Source: Calothrix sp. FI2-JRJ7
GTDB taxonomy: Bacteria; Cyanobacteriota; Cyanobacteriia; Cyanobacteriales; Nostocaceae
Length of the DNA: 64,000 nucleotides
Reading direction: 5' to 3'
Assembly (NCBI GenBank): GCA_019359675.1
Contig: JAHHGX010000084.1
Span: 81,304 to 145,303 of the forward strand
Positions 36,448-44,585 of the stretch are shown one piece after another; position 1 is the stretch's first letter, and each line of letters begins with the position of its first letter. Both the position numbers and the translations under genes were made by a program. The notes beneath the pieces are model-generated. The model was not told the DNA's origin and searched no databases. It worked only from the letters and a program-made list of their open reading frames with translations.

Positions 36448-36963
36448 ATGACTTTACATAGCGATGTAACTATACGTTCTGCACAACCCGAAGATTGCGA
36501 AGCAATTTTTTCTCTTATCCAAGCTTTAGCGGAATACGAAAAACTAACATACGCTGTAACTGGAGATGCTCTTGCACTAAAAGAGCATCTTTTTGGTATG
36601 CATAAATTTGCTGAAACCATTTTAGCGGAATGTGATGGCAAAGCTGTCGGCTATGCTTTATTTCTTTATAACTATTCAACGTTTCTTACTAAACCTGGTA
36701 TTTATCTCGAAGACCTTTTTGTTCTTCCCGAATATCGGCGCCAAGGTATTGGTAAATCACTTATAAGTAAACTTGCACAAATCGCTTTAGAACGTAATTA
36801 TGGGCGCCTGGAATGGAGCGTTTTAGATTGGAACGAACCTGCGATTCAATTTTACCGTCGCATCGGCGCCGAAATTTTGGGCGAATGGCGAATTTGTCGA
36901 GTCACAGGTGCCGCTATTAACCACCTTGCCACCCTATCAAACGAAGGCACCTCAACTTGTTAA
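36448..36963 (+). CDS. GNAT N-acetyltransferase, SSAT-like
   Basis: 171 residues. Motif A reads LPEYRRQGIGKSLISKL, with the R-x-x-G-x-G/A acetyl-CoA loop at about 95-102. The N-terminal TIRSAQPEDCEAIFSLIQALAEYEKL and the GIYLEDLFV strand, followed by WSVLDWNEPAIQFYRRIGAE, resemble the spermidine/diamine acetyltransferase subgroup. The true substrate is unknown. It starts 64 bp after sigC on the same strand and may be co-transcribed, but no functional link is implied. Confidence 0.8.
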   Translation: MTLHSDVTIRSAQPEDCEAIFSLIQALAEYEKLTYAVTGDALALKEHLFGMHKFAETILAECDGKAVGYALFLYNYSTFLTKPGIYLEDLFVLPEYRRQGIGKSLISKLAQIALERNYGRLEWSVLDWNEPAIQFYRRIGAEILGEWRICRVTGAAINHLATLSNEGTSTC

Positions 36964-37182
36964 CCTGTGTATTTTATTTTACACTTCTTAATCTTTCTTG
37001 TTCAATCTTTATTTTAGATGTCAAGAGATTCAAAAACAAAGTAATAAAATTTTACTGAAAATCAAGAATTGTAAAGGTTTTTGCGAAGTATGACAGGCTG
37101 TCGTTTGACTATAAAAGCCGTGAACAAGAGAATATTATGAGGATATAGCACTTACCCATCATTGTTACAGAGGGAACACTTA

Positions 37183-37521
37183 ATGAAAAGAATTGTATCA
37201 GTATTGCTGCTAAGTGTAGCACTTTTCACCTTTGCCTTCAGTCGCCCTGCATTAGCTGATGGTGATGCTGTGGCTGGAGGAAAAATTTTCAGTGCGAACT
37301 GCGCTTCTTGTCACGCAGGTGGTAAAAACTTGGTTAACGCGCAAAAAACTCTACAAAAAGATGCTTTAGAAAAGTACAATATGTACTCAGAAGAAGCAAT
37401 CATCACCCAAGTTACAAAGGGAAAAAATGCGATGCCTGCCTTTGGGGGTCGCTTGAAACCAGAGCAAATTGCTAACGTCGCAAGTTATGTGTTGTCGCAA
37501 GCAGATAAAGCCTGGAAATAG
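37183..37521 (+). CDS. petJ: Cytochrome c6
   Basis: 112 residues from the ATG at 37183, which has GAGGGAAC before it; an in-frame TTG at 37162 is less likely. A Sec signal peptide ends at ALA (about 25), so the mature 86-residue protein is in the thylakoid lumen. The haem site is NCASCHAGG (C40, C43, H44) and the axial Met is in [12 protein letters not shown]. It carries electrons from cytochrome b6f to photosystem I or to oxidase. Expression is usually copper-repressed; no operator can be named here. Confidence 0.93.
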   Translation: MKRIVSVLLLSVALFTFAFSRPALADGDAVAGGKIFSANCASCHAGGKNLVNAQKTLQKDALEKYNMYSEEAIITQVTKGKNAMPAFGGRLKPEQIANVASYVLSQADKAWK

Positions 37522-37670
37522 TTAATAGTGCTGAGTGTTGAGTGAGTTGTGCGCTTGTATTAAATACGAATATTAATACTTGCTTATAAATTAGGCTCAT
37601 TGTCATTCAGTTTTAATAAAACATTAGTAGGGGTGCAGCATTGCTGTGCCCCTACAACAATATATATAAG

Positions 37671-37703
37671 TGTAAGTTGGGTGGAGGAACGGAACCCAAC
37701 AAA
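37671..37703. repeat. GTTGGGT...ACCCAAC inverted repeat
   Basis: Same family as 21496 and 22423. It lies at the start of a short frame downstream of petJ. Confidence 0.45.
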
Positions 37704-37730
37704 CCATTAACTGTAGCTGATGGCTTTAGT

Positions 37731-37889
37731 ATGAATTGCTCATTTAACTTTATTCATTCGTTACGATTCATTTTAATAAGCATTCTGGTTATTAGCTTGG
37801 TATTTTTTCATATCAGTCCAGCAGGCGCCAGTACTAACTTTTCGGTTACCGCATCTAATATATTTCGTTCAGGAGAAAATAAACAATAA
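37731..37889 (+). CDS. 52-residue putative secreted peptide
   Basis: ATG at 37731. Nearly the whole product is a signal-peptide-like segment (SLRFILISILVISLVFFHI) with a possible cleavage site at AGA, followed by about 20 polar residues ending at a stop. It could be the 5' remnant of an exported protein, such as a second cytochrome after petJ, or a chance frame. The upstream bases belong to a dispersed repeat. Low certainty. Confidence 0.3.
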   Translation: MNCSFNFIHSLRFILISILVISLVFFHISPAGASTNFSVTASNIFRSGENKQ

Positions 37890-37927
37890 TCTTACCCTTT
37901 TACTATCATACGCGAACTAATCTTAGC

Positions 37928-37944
37928 CCCCCTTATTAAGGGGG
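37928..37944. repeat. CCCCCTTATTAAGGGGG palindrome
   Basis: A 17-nt hairpin followed by TTGGGGGGATC, a pattern that recurs between genes in many filamentous cyanobacteria. Confidence 0.6.
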
Positions 37945-38055
37945 TTGGGGGGATCAAAACGCTTCACAAAGTATTATTAATAGTAGCCATATCTATAGAT
38001 AATACCTATGAATATTTTAAGTATTGATACTTAGAATATATTTGAGAAGTCAAAA

Positions 38056-38180
38056 ATTGTCATTCTGAGTGCAGCGTAATGCGTAAACGCAGTTTTCCCG
38101 TAGGGTAGCATTTGCCGAAGGCTAGAATCTATGTTTTACACCTATACACCAAATGCTTCACTACGTTCAGCATGACAATT
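38056..38180. repeat. 125-bp inverted repeat with ATTGTCAT ends
   Basis: AATTGTCATTCTGAGTGCAG at the left faces CTACGTTCAGCATGACAATT at the right. The arms pair over about 20 bp with mismatches. It looks like a small non-coding element inserted 25 bp from the serC 3' end. Confidence 0.6.
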
Positions 38181-38204
38181 GTTGGATACTTTTAAAACAT
38201 TTTA

Positions 38205-39374
38205 TTACTTCATTTCATTTTTGACTGTTGCAAAACCCCAGTCTAACCAAGGAAGTAGTGCTTCTATATCACTAGTTTCAACAGTGGCGCCTCCCCAAAT
38301 GCGTAAGCCTGGAGGCGCCGAGCGGTATGCAGCGATATCGAAAGCAACGTTTTGTTTTTCGAGTAATTTTGCGAGTTTCTTCGCACATTCGGCTTGTTGT
38401 TCTGGAGTTAAGCCAGTAAACCATTCGTCTGAAATCTTTAAACAAATCGATGTACAAGAGCGAATTTCTGGTGTTTCTGCCAAAAATGCAGCCCAGTTAC
38501 TTTGCTCAACCCATTTTGTAATTGCTGCAAGGTTTGCTTCGCTACGATTAATTAATCCTGAAAGACCACCAATACTTTCTGCCCACCTTAAACCGTCGAG
38601 TGCATCTTCTACGCACAACATAGAGGGAGTATTAATAGTATCACCTTTAAAAATACCTTCAATTAACTTACCTTTTTCGGTCATGCGGAATAACTTTGGT
38701 AAAGGTCGAGGTGGTTGGTAAGTCTCTAAACGTTCAACAGCACGTGGTGATAGTACAATAACACCATGTTGTGCTTCTCCACCAAGTACCTTTTGCCACG
38801 AGTAAGTAACAACATCAAGTTTCGACCAGTCTACATCCATTGCGAATACTGCTGAGGTGGCATCGCAAATTGTTAAACCTTCGCGGTCGTCTGGTATCCA
38901 GTCGGCATTTGGTACGCGCGCTCCTGATGTGGTACCGTTCCATAAAAATACTACGTCGTGACTAAAATCAACTTGGCTAAAGTCGGGTAAGCTACCGTAA
39001 GGTGCCTTCATTAAGCGCACATCAGATAATTTCAACTCGTCGGTAACATCTTTTACCCATTCCTGACCAAAACTTTCCCATGCAAGAATATCAAGTGGCA
39101 ACTTACCTAAAAGCGACCACATCGCCATTTCTACGGCGCCTGTATCAGAAGCTGGTACAATTCCCAGACGGTAATTTGCTGGGACACCAAGAATTTTTTT
39201 CGATAGTTCGATAACTTCAGCTAATTTGGCTTTACCATCTGCTGAACGGTGCGAACGTCCCACGCAAGCGCCAGCAAGATTTGAAACAGACCAGCCGGGA
39301 CGCTTTGCACATGGGCCTGAAGAGAAATGAGGGACGCTAGGTTTAACGGTTGGAAGAGATAGCATTTCTAGCAT
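38205..39374 (-). CDS. serC: Phosphoserine aminotransferase
   Basis: 389 residues. PLP enzyme of serine synthesis that converts 3-phosphohydroxypyruvate to phosphoserine. It belongs to the class V fold: [16 protein letters not shown] opening ([13 protein letters not shown]), then [27 protein letters not shown], a strand with [14 protein letters not shown] (PLP-ring Asp) and [13 protein letters not shown], with the Schiff-base Lys at about 193. The C-terminal domain ends with [14 protein letters not shown]. This is the variant subfamily known from cyanobacteria and archaea rather than the E. coli type. Single gene. Confidence 0.88.
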   Translation of the reverse strand: MLEMLSLPTVKPSVPHFSSGPCAKRPGWSVSNLAGACVGRSHRSADGKAKLAEVIELSKKILGVPANYRLGIVPASDTGAVEMAMWSLLGKLPLDILAWESFGQEWVKDVTDELKLSDVRLMKAPYGSLPDFSQVDFSHDVVFLWNGTTSGARVPNADWIPDDREGLTICDATSAVFAMDVDWSKLDVVTYSWQKVLGGEAQHGVIVLSPRAVERLETYQPPRPLPKLFRMTEKGKLIEGIFKGDTINTPSMLCVEDALDGLRWAESIGGLSGLINRSEANLAAITKWVEQSNWAAFLAETPEIRSCTSICLKISDEWFTGLTPEQQAECAKKLAKLLEKQNVAFDIAAYRSAPPGLRIWGGATVETSDIEALLPWLDWGFATVKNEMK

Positions 39375-39805
39375 TGGTCTGATATGTAAGCGAAAAGAGT
39401 GCAGGATTACATCATAATCTGTATTCGGGTTATTTTTCCTATCGTCGAAAATACTGTCAAAAATTGCAACAAGTTTTATAAGCCCAATCTCATAACAGTA
39501 TTAGGTCTTATCAGTTCTCATTTATGTAAATTATTTTACTTATATCCCAAGCTGCTACAACAATTTTATGCCTAGATTATTTATGATGATTATATTTTCA
39601 TACTAGATAATGTTGCTAAATTGCTCTCATGTTATATATACTGTTAGCTGCCGATACACAGCATATATTCTGTCTATTGATATATAGCTTAACCAATAGA
39701 TAAATTTATGATGTTGACTTTATAACATACATGTCACAAAGACGTTGAACTCAACATATATAACTGTAATAAACATGATTCTCCAGTTAGATTGTGGAGA
39801 TAATT
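39375..39805. other. 431-bp intergenic region
   Basis: AT-rich, with no coding frame or repeat that I can support. It separates divergent serC and the unknown gene at 39806 and must hold both promoters. Confidence 0.5.
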
Positions 39806-40204
39806 ATGCAAGAAAAATTGAATCGATATATTGCAAGTTGCTCACCCAGAGCTAAAAGCACATTTCCATATTTACATCGGGCTGTATCTGAAAATGAAAG
39901 CGAAAAATATATCAATTGCTCTGAGTATCACAAAAAGATGGCGAAAACGCTACAGGCAATTGTAACTAAAACAAAATTTGATACATCTGATGAAGCTTTA
40001 GTTGCTCTTGCTTACGAATACTATCGATTAGCTTCTCTAGCAGAATTGAATGAGTCTAATTCTCAAAGAATGCTAATGATTTTGAGTTTCGCCGAAATTG
40101 ATATCACCCTTAGTAATTTGATTAATGCTATTGATGCATTTTTAGCTACTAAGGCAACGTTAAACGATTCTACACTTTTCAGTTCTAATGTGATAGTACT
40201 TTAG
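39806..40204 (+). CDS. Unknown protein with EYYR...AIDA domain (copy 1)
   Basis: 132 residues from the ATG at 39806, which has GGAG 9 bp upstream; an in-frame GTG lies at 39794. Not recognised. Residues about 75-125 (YEYYRLASLAELNESNSQRM...NLINAIDAFLA) align closely with the C-terminal part of the gene at 40831: E-Y-Y-R-(L/I), then E-N/S-(D/N)-(T/S)-x-R-M-L-x-I-L-x-x-A, then N-(L/F)-I-N-x-I-D-A. The fold should be all-helical. A strong terminator follows, so it is a separate transcript from the next two genes. Confidence 0.65.
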   Translation: MQEKLNRYIASCSPRAKSTFPYLHRAVSENESEKYINCSEYHKKMAKTLQAIVTKTKFDTSDEALVALAYEYYRLASLAELNESNSQRMLMILSFAEIDITLSNLINAIDAFLATKATLNDSTLFSSNVIVL

Positions 40205-40273
40205 TTTAAGCAAACACAAATACTATATCTATTACAAACGCATTATAAACGCGCCTAAATAGTTCTGAAATAA

Positions 40274-40294
40274 CCAGCTTTGTTGCAAAGCTGG
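40274..40294 (+). terminator. Rho-independent terminator
   Basis: CCAGCTTTG-TTG-CAAAGCTGG, a perfect 9-bp stem with a 3-nt loop, followed by ATTTTTGG. It ends the transcript of the gene at 39806. Confidence 0.8.
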
Positions 40295-40427
40295 ATTTTT
40301 GGCTTATCACCTAAGTTCAGTTTGTCACGAATTATCGAATATCTTCATTTTTAAATAGACACTATCACGAGAGATATGTGTGGGTATTTTTTTCCCATAA
40401 AAATTTATTTTTGAGAGGGAAATCCCG

Positions 40428-40850
40428 ATGCTTGGATTCACACCGAACCGCTCTTTACATAAACCACCAAAACAAATGTACGCAAGATTAGTTGTATTCT
40501 TTCGTTTGCGCTTGGCTCAAGTTGGATTAAAGGGTCGTTATCAACCAGAAGAAATTCTTTCAGAAGCTGTACTTCGTCTTGAATACGCGTTCAAAATGGG
40601 TAAAAATATTTATAACCGAGAAGGATGGTTAAAAACAACTGGCTTTTTTTATATCTTAGAGCTACGGCGCCAGGAAAGCAAGTTTACAACCATTAATATA
40701 GATGTGAATGAAACATCGTTCAAATCAGTTTATATTTTAACTTCGCCTAATATCAGCGTTGACCAACTCGAAATTGAAGAAACTTATCAATTACTTGGTA
40801 AAAGCATACTAGAGTTAGAAGCTAACGAACGTGAACTTTACGTTCAGTAG
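40428..40850 (+). CDS. Sigma-region-2-like protein, truncated or split
   Basis: 140 residues, family uncertain. YARLVVFFRLRLAQVGLKGRY followed by PEEILSEAVLRLEYAFKMG and NREGWLKTTGFFYILELRR has the spacing of region 2 of small ECF-type sigma factors (helix, then a W-L-x-x-T helix and basic end). The usual region 4 helix-turn-helix is missing: the frame stops at ELEANERELYVQ. The next gene starts 20 bp before this stop in another frame. Removing one T at the TAG would fuse the two as VQRLCRQIKN, so this may be a broken or programmed joint. The ribosome site (GAGAGG) is good. Confidence 0.55.
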   Translation: MLGFTPNRSLHKPPKQMYARLVVFFRLRLAQVGLKGRYQPEEILSEAVLRLEYAFKMGKNIYNREGWLKTTGFFYILELRRQESKFTTINIDVNETSFKSVYILTSPNISVDQLEIEETYQLLGKSILELEANERELYVQ

Positions 40851-41313
40851 ATTGTGCCGTCAAATCAAAAATAATGATTGCAGTGTAGATTTAAAAAGGC
40901 TGTTATTTGAACCAATAGATAATGATAATCCTTTTTTAACTGAATTGGAGAATGGTGTCAAAGAAAGAAGACAGATTAAAAATTTACTTGCAAAAATGAT
41001 TAATAACTGTAATTTAAACCTCAATAGTATAAACGATTTGGAATTGCAAGAAATAGATGAAGAACTTTTATGGTTGATGCAAGAGTACTACCGAATTTCT
41101 TTATTACCATTGCTTACAGAAAATGATACAAATCGTATGCTATTAATTTTAGAGCTTGCTCAATTTGACCTGGATTTAGATAATTTTATCAATAAAATTG
41201 ATGCGGCAATAGCAGAAGAATCAGGATTAATAGAGACTACAGAAACGTTGCGAAAAAGAGGGTCACGTGCGCTTGGTAAGCTGCAAAATATTTTTAAAAA
41301 TAAGTATTTATGA
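40831..41313 (+). CDS. Unknown protein with EYYR...AIDA domain (copy 2)
   Basis: 160 residues from a GTG, overlapping the sigma-like gene by 20 bp in another frame. Residues about 85-130 (QEYYRISLLPLLTENDTNRM...FINKIDAAIA) match the domain of the gene at 39806. The upstream 80 residues are charged and helical, and the tail is basic (RKRGSRALGKLQ). It could be the separated C-terminal half of a single protein with the sigma-like part. No known family recognised. No strong ribosome site, so coupling or frameshifting is likely. Confidence 0.55.
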   Translation: MNFTFSRLCRQIKNNDCSVDLKRLLFEPIDNDNPFLTELENGVKERRQIKNLLAKMINNCNLNLNSINDLELQEIDEELLWLMQEYYRISLLPLLTENDTNRMLLILELAQFDLDLDNFINKIDAAIAEESGLIETTETLRKRGSRALGKLQNIFKNKYL

Positions 41314-41618
41314 GACTATGATTGTTAATGCATTAAAATGCACAACGGACTTACCCCATACTTGAAGCAGCGGGTTGCATTTTAGGACTTTCGGCCAAAC
41401 TCAAGCAGGTTATTAGTTACCTGTATCGTAATTGCTTGCGTAAATCTAGGGAAACAAGCTTTAATAGTACGTCGTCACATGGGTAAGTGAATACTTAGAC
41501 GAATGTTGGGTATTACATCATACCCCCTTATTCAATGATAATCTTGCATAAGTAAGATGCATTTACTTGATTTATGGGGATTTCAAGCAAAACGTACTGT
41601 AGCTTGTATCAACAATTT

Positions 41619-42119
41619 ATGAATAATTGGCATAAAATATTACTATTGAGTTCTCTATCAATATCTATATCTACATATTTATTTGGATGCTCAACAAATT
41701 CAGGCGCCGCTGACTCGAATTTTGCTCAAAACCCGCAATCGCTTAAACCTGTGAGGATAGAGCCACATGGTGGTTTTTTTGCTTGCAAGGTATACTCCAA
41801 AGATAAAAACGCAGCATCAAATACTTATTACTACTTTCCAGCTAGTACAGAGTCTAAGCTTACAGACCAAGATTACACTGAAATTATTAAGTCAAATAAA
41901 GATAAAAGTAAAATTGACTACTTTTCTCTAGATAAAAATAATAACTACGAAAAAGTCGCCGTAAAAGCATGTGAAGGTTTGCCCGCATCCTTAGAAAAGA
42001 ATAGAACTGAGATTGTTTACGTAAAAGGCAATGAAGAGTATCAAGTTACAGGATGGACTATTCGGAAATCTGATAATACATGGACTTTTATTAGTCCGCT
42101 TCAGCAAATTTCCAATTAA
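41619..42119 (+). CDS. Putative lipoprotein, hypothetical
   Basis: 166 residues from the ATG at 41619; an upstream ATG at 41574 is possible. Signal segment ILLLSSLSISISTYLFGC ends in a lipobox-like LFGC with the Cys at about 24, so the mature protein is lipid-anchored. The rest is hydrophilic, Lys/Asp/Asn-rich, with FFACKVYSKD and VAVKACEGLP, whose two cysteines could pair. Family not recognised. It ends in front of a pair of AGAAACC palindromes shared with the convergent oxidoreductase. Confidence 0.55.
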   Translation: MNNWHKILLLSSLSISISTYLFGCSTNSGAADSNFAQNPQSLKPVRIEPHGGFFACKVYSKDKNAASNTYYYFPASTESKLTDQDYTEIIKSNKDKSKIDYFSLDKNNNYEKVAVKACEGLPASLEKNRTEIVYVKGNEEYQVTGWTIRKSDNTWTFISPLQQISN

Positions 42120-42130
42120 CTTTAGAAACT

Positions 42131-42165
42131 AGAAACCCGGTTTCTACCGAAGAAACCAGGTTTCT
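42131..42165. repeat. Two AGAAACCSGGTTTCT palindromes in tandem
   Basis: AGAAACCCGGTTTCT at 42131-42145 and AGAAACCAGGTTTCT at 42151-42165, between two convergent genes. On the plus strand the second ends GGTTTCTTTG, so it may terminate transcription. Confidence 0.7.
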
Positions 42166-42176
42166 TTGTACAACCC

Positions 42177-43733
42177 TTATGCGGCAGCTACTTCGTAAGT
42201 GATGCCGTATATTTGGGAAAGTTGTCCAGTGCTTTGCAATACATCATGCACTTCTTTGTTTGAAACTTCATTTAGTTCACGCTCTTGTGCTAATGCAATA
42301 CCTGCGGCAATACCTACACCCTGCCCAACTCCACAGTTAAACTCAACAATTCGACCTGCAAAGCAAGCGTAACCTTCAAACCCTGAACACGGACTCACTA
42401 CAGCTAAATTTGGCACCTGCTTAAGTAATGCGTGTTGAATGCCAATGTTAAATAAAGGAGTTGTTAACAAAGCCAAATTACCAAAACCTTTATTTACAGG
42501 GTGTTCGCCAAAACTACCAATACCACCACGAACATCGAAGTCATAGCCAAAAGTGCCTATAGCTTCGTGTGTTGGAACACCACCTGACAGCATTTCGGCG
42601 CCTGTAAGTGGTTGAATTACATCGGTAATATTACCTGCGTGACGAATATAAACCTCTTTGGCTGGTTTGACTTCACTGGCGCCAAGCAATTGAAACCACC
42701 TGGTAATAAATAAAATTTCATCGAGCATTTTTCGCGTTGGTTGTGCTTTCGCGCGGGCAAGTTTTTCAACTTCGTTGGCAGATAAGCCGAACAGCAAAGC
42801 ATTCCACGACATCCGTACACGTGACAACAAAGCAATATTACCGTTATCAAGAATTCCTGGACTCGCATTAATATCTAACTTAGTACCGCGAAACGCATGA
42901 TAAGCAATAGAAAGCGCTTTGCTACGAATATCTATATAATCTTTGCCTACAGCCATCGTCTTGAGATAGCCTTTTTTGTCAACCAAGTCTGCTCTCAACT
43001 GGTTCGCAAAATTCGCATCTCCTCCCGCAGCAAGATTGATTAAATCTTGTGCTTCCTTATCTTGAAGGTTCGTAAAACGTTGTAGGTATTGATACTCGAT
43101 ATTTTGTAATCGTTCAACACTTAAACCTTGGGTTTCAAAGACAAGTGTTACAGCAAGCTCAGAATCTGGTAAACCAATAGTTTCAAATCCTTTGAATTTT
43201 CTCACACCAGCAGAAAGTGCTAGCTCCCCATTCACAGTGCTATCAATAAAATGTTTAGCAAAATAAGTTTCATCCTTAGTTAACTCGATACCAAGTATCT
43301 TTTGCCGTTCTTTAATAACCGATTTAATTTCAACACTACTCAAAATATCAGCGTGTATCTCCCGCAACATCTCGCGCAATACCCAATCTGTCTTGCTTGG
43401 GTCGAGTGCTACTTGGTGTACCCCCGTGCGTTGTAAAAGTTCTTTGTAAATAGCACATGGGTCACCAAATATATCAAGCTTCCGCTCTTGCCGAATTGTA
43501 TTAGGAACCGAAGAACGGTCTAGATATGCCAAACCAGAACGAACAACATGCCCACCAACTCCTAATTTAGAATTACCTTTAAACAACAACAAGCTACGGG
43601 GATAGCTATTAGTGTGACGATAATACTCTCGTGCAGCACAAATAAGCGTTAATATCCCTGGAACTTCATCGCCAAAACAGATAATGTCATAATTACGATT
43701 CCCTGACGGTGCAGATGCCTCTACTCCATACAT
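42177..43733 (-). CDS. FAD-dependent oxidoreductase, paralogue 1
   Basis: 518 residues, FAD_oxidored-type. The dinucleotide fold begins YDIICFGDEVPGILTLICAAREY, where the classic GxGxxG is replaced by GDEVPG. FKGNSKLGVGGHVVRSGLAYLDRS and AKHFIDSTVNGELALSAGVRKF (the second a typical D-S/A-T FAD motif) follow, and the C-terminus has GFEGYACFAGRIVEFNCGVGQGVGIAAGIA. No signal peptide. The substrate is unknown. It is clearly paralogous to the gene at 44586-46178 along its whole length, with a small SH3b gene on the other strand between them. Confidence 0.75.
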   Translation of the reverse strand: MYGVEASAPSGNRNYDIICFGDEVPGILTLICAAREYYRHTNSYPRSLLLFKGNSKLGVGGHVVRSGLAYLDRSSVPNTIRQERKLDIFGDPCAIYKELLQRTGVHQVALDPSKTDWVLREMLREIHADILSSVEIKSVIKERQKILGIELTKDETYFAKHFIDSTVNGELALSAGVRKFKGFETIGLPDSELAVTLVFETQGLSVERLQNIEYQYLQRFTNLQDKEAQDLINLAAGGDANFANQLRADLVDKKGYLKTMAVGKDYIDIRSKALSIAYHAFRGTKLDINASPGILDNGNIALLSRVRMSWNALLFGLSANEVEKLARAKAQPTRKMLDEILFITRWFQLLGASEVKPAKEVYIRHAGNITDVIQPLTGAEMLSGGVPTHEAIGTFGYDFDVRGGIGSFGEHPVNKGFGNLALLTTPLFNIGIQHALLKQVPNLAVVSPCSGFEGYACFAGRIVEFNCGVGQGVGIAAGIALAQERELNEVSNKEVHDVLQSTGQLSQIYGITYEVAAA

Positions 43734-44154
43734 AGTGATTCCCTCATGAACTTATACCCTCTGTACACAATTAACAACGTGTTGTTAATTTTTCAGTACG
43801 AAATGGGTACCCTTCTAGGGTGATTTTTTACGGCGCCTTTCTTCTGTACTTAGACAATATTTTGCCCACGTATTAACGATTACTCAACACATAAATGCTA
43901 TCTTCTTCGTACTGTATCGCTTGGTACCTTGCTATTTCAATTGAATTGCAATTAATTAGTGTAAATTATTACTTTTGATGATAATATCATTAATTTAAAT
44001 CTTTACAAATCTTAATAATTAATGCTCTTGTGGGATTGTTCTGTGAGTCTGAATATCACAATCTTCATAAAATATTCAGAGAAAGTACGAATATCCATCG
44101 TTTGTGACTATGGTTAGCATTGTGAGCAACAGAGTTGTAAACGAGGTATAAAAA
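43734..44154. other. 421-bp intergenic region
   Basis: Divergent promoters of the oxidoreductase at 42177 and the SH3b gene. AT-rich, nothing specific seen except one GGCGCC near 43834. Confidence 0.4.
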
Positions 44155-44496
44155 ATGGCATTTACCAAGTTGTTAAGAATCGCTTTAGCTTTGCTCATTA
44201 TTAATATCTGTTCATCTTTCTCTTCCACTGCACGCACTGAAGCTAAACAATCTGGAACTTGTTCGTTTATTACGGGCAACGACGTGATGATTCGTACTGG
44301 CCCTGGAAAAAGCTATAAAGTTGTGACTAAAATGAATCGTGGAGATGGGGTAATTGCTTCACATCGTAGAGGTGGTTGGGTGAAAATTTCTGCACGGGTT
44401 ATTGGAGAGGATAACACTAAACCTTTAGATGGTTGGGTGAATAATCAGTTTATTAACGGTTGTTCTGAAGATAAGTTTGAGATGTGGCGCCGTTAA
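44155..44496 (+). CDS. Secreted SH3b-domain protein
   Basis: 113 residues with a Sec signal peptide (about 1-27). The mature part is a bacterial SH3 domain: NDVMIRTGPGKSYKVVTKMNRGDGV, RGGWVKISAR, DGWVNNQFI. These domains bind peptidoglycan or other cell-wall ligands. Two cysteines (C42 and the one in INGCSED) could form a disulfide. The start ATG follows GAGGTATAAAA. It lies between the two FAD oxidoreductases on the opposite strand, with no evident functional link. Confidence 0.78.
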   Translation: MAFTKLLRIALALLIINICSSFSSTARTEAKQSGTCSFITGNDVMIRTGPGKSYKVVTKMNRGDGVIASHRRGGWVKISARVIGEDNTKPLDGWVNNQFINGCSEDKFEMWRR

Positions 44497-44545
44497 TTTT
44501 TTGAGAATCTATAATTTATCTGTAAATTAAATTAACCTACAATTG

Positions 44546-44573
44546 TGGGATGGGCATCGCAAGCCCCGTCCCA
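44546..44573. repeat. TGGGATGGGC...GCCCCGTCCCA hairpin
   Basis: A GC-rich hairpin between the convergent SH3b gene and oxidoreductase 2. It may act as a bidirectional terminator. A related GGGATGGGC sequence occurs near 55676. Confidence 0.5.
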
Positions 44574-44585
44574 TATAGTACTCAA

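Noticed and set aside
41320..41573. IS200/IS605-like or other transposon remnant before the lipoprotein gene
   Set aside because: A short frame (MHNGLTPYLKQRVAF) and a few stem-like stretches are present, but no ends, repeats or transposase motifs can be confirmed.
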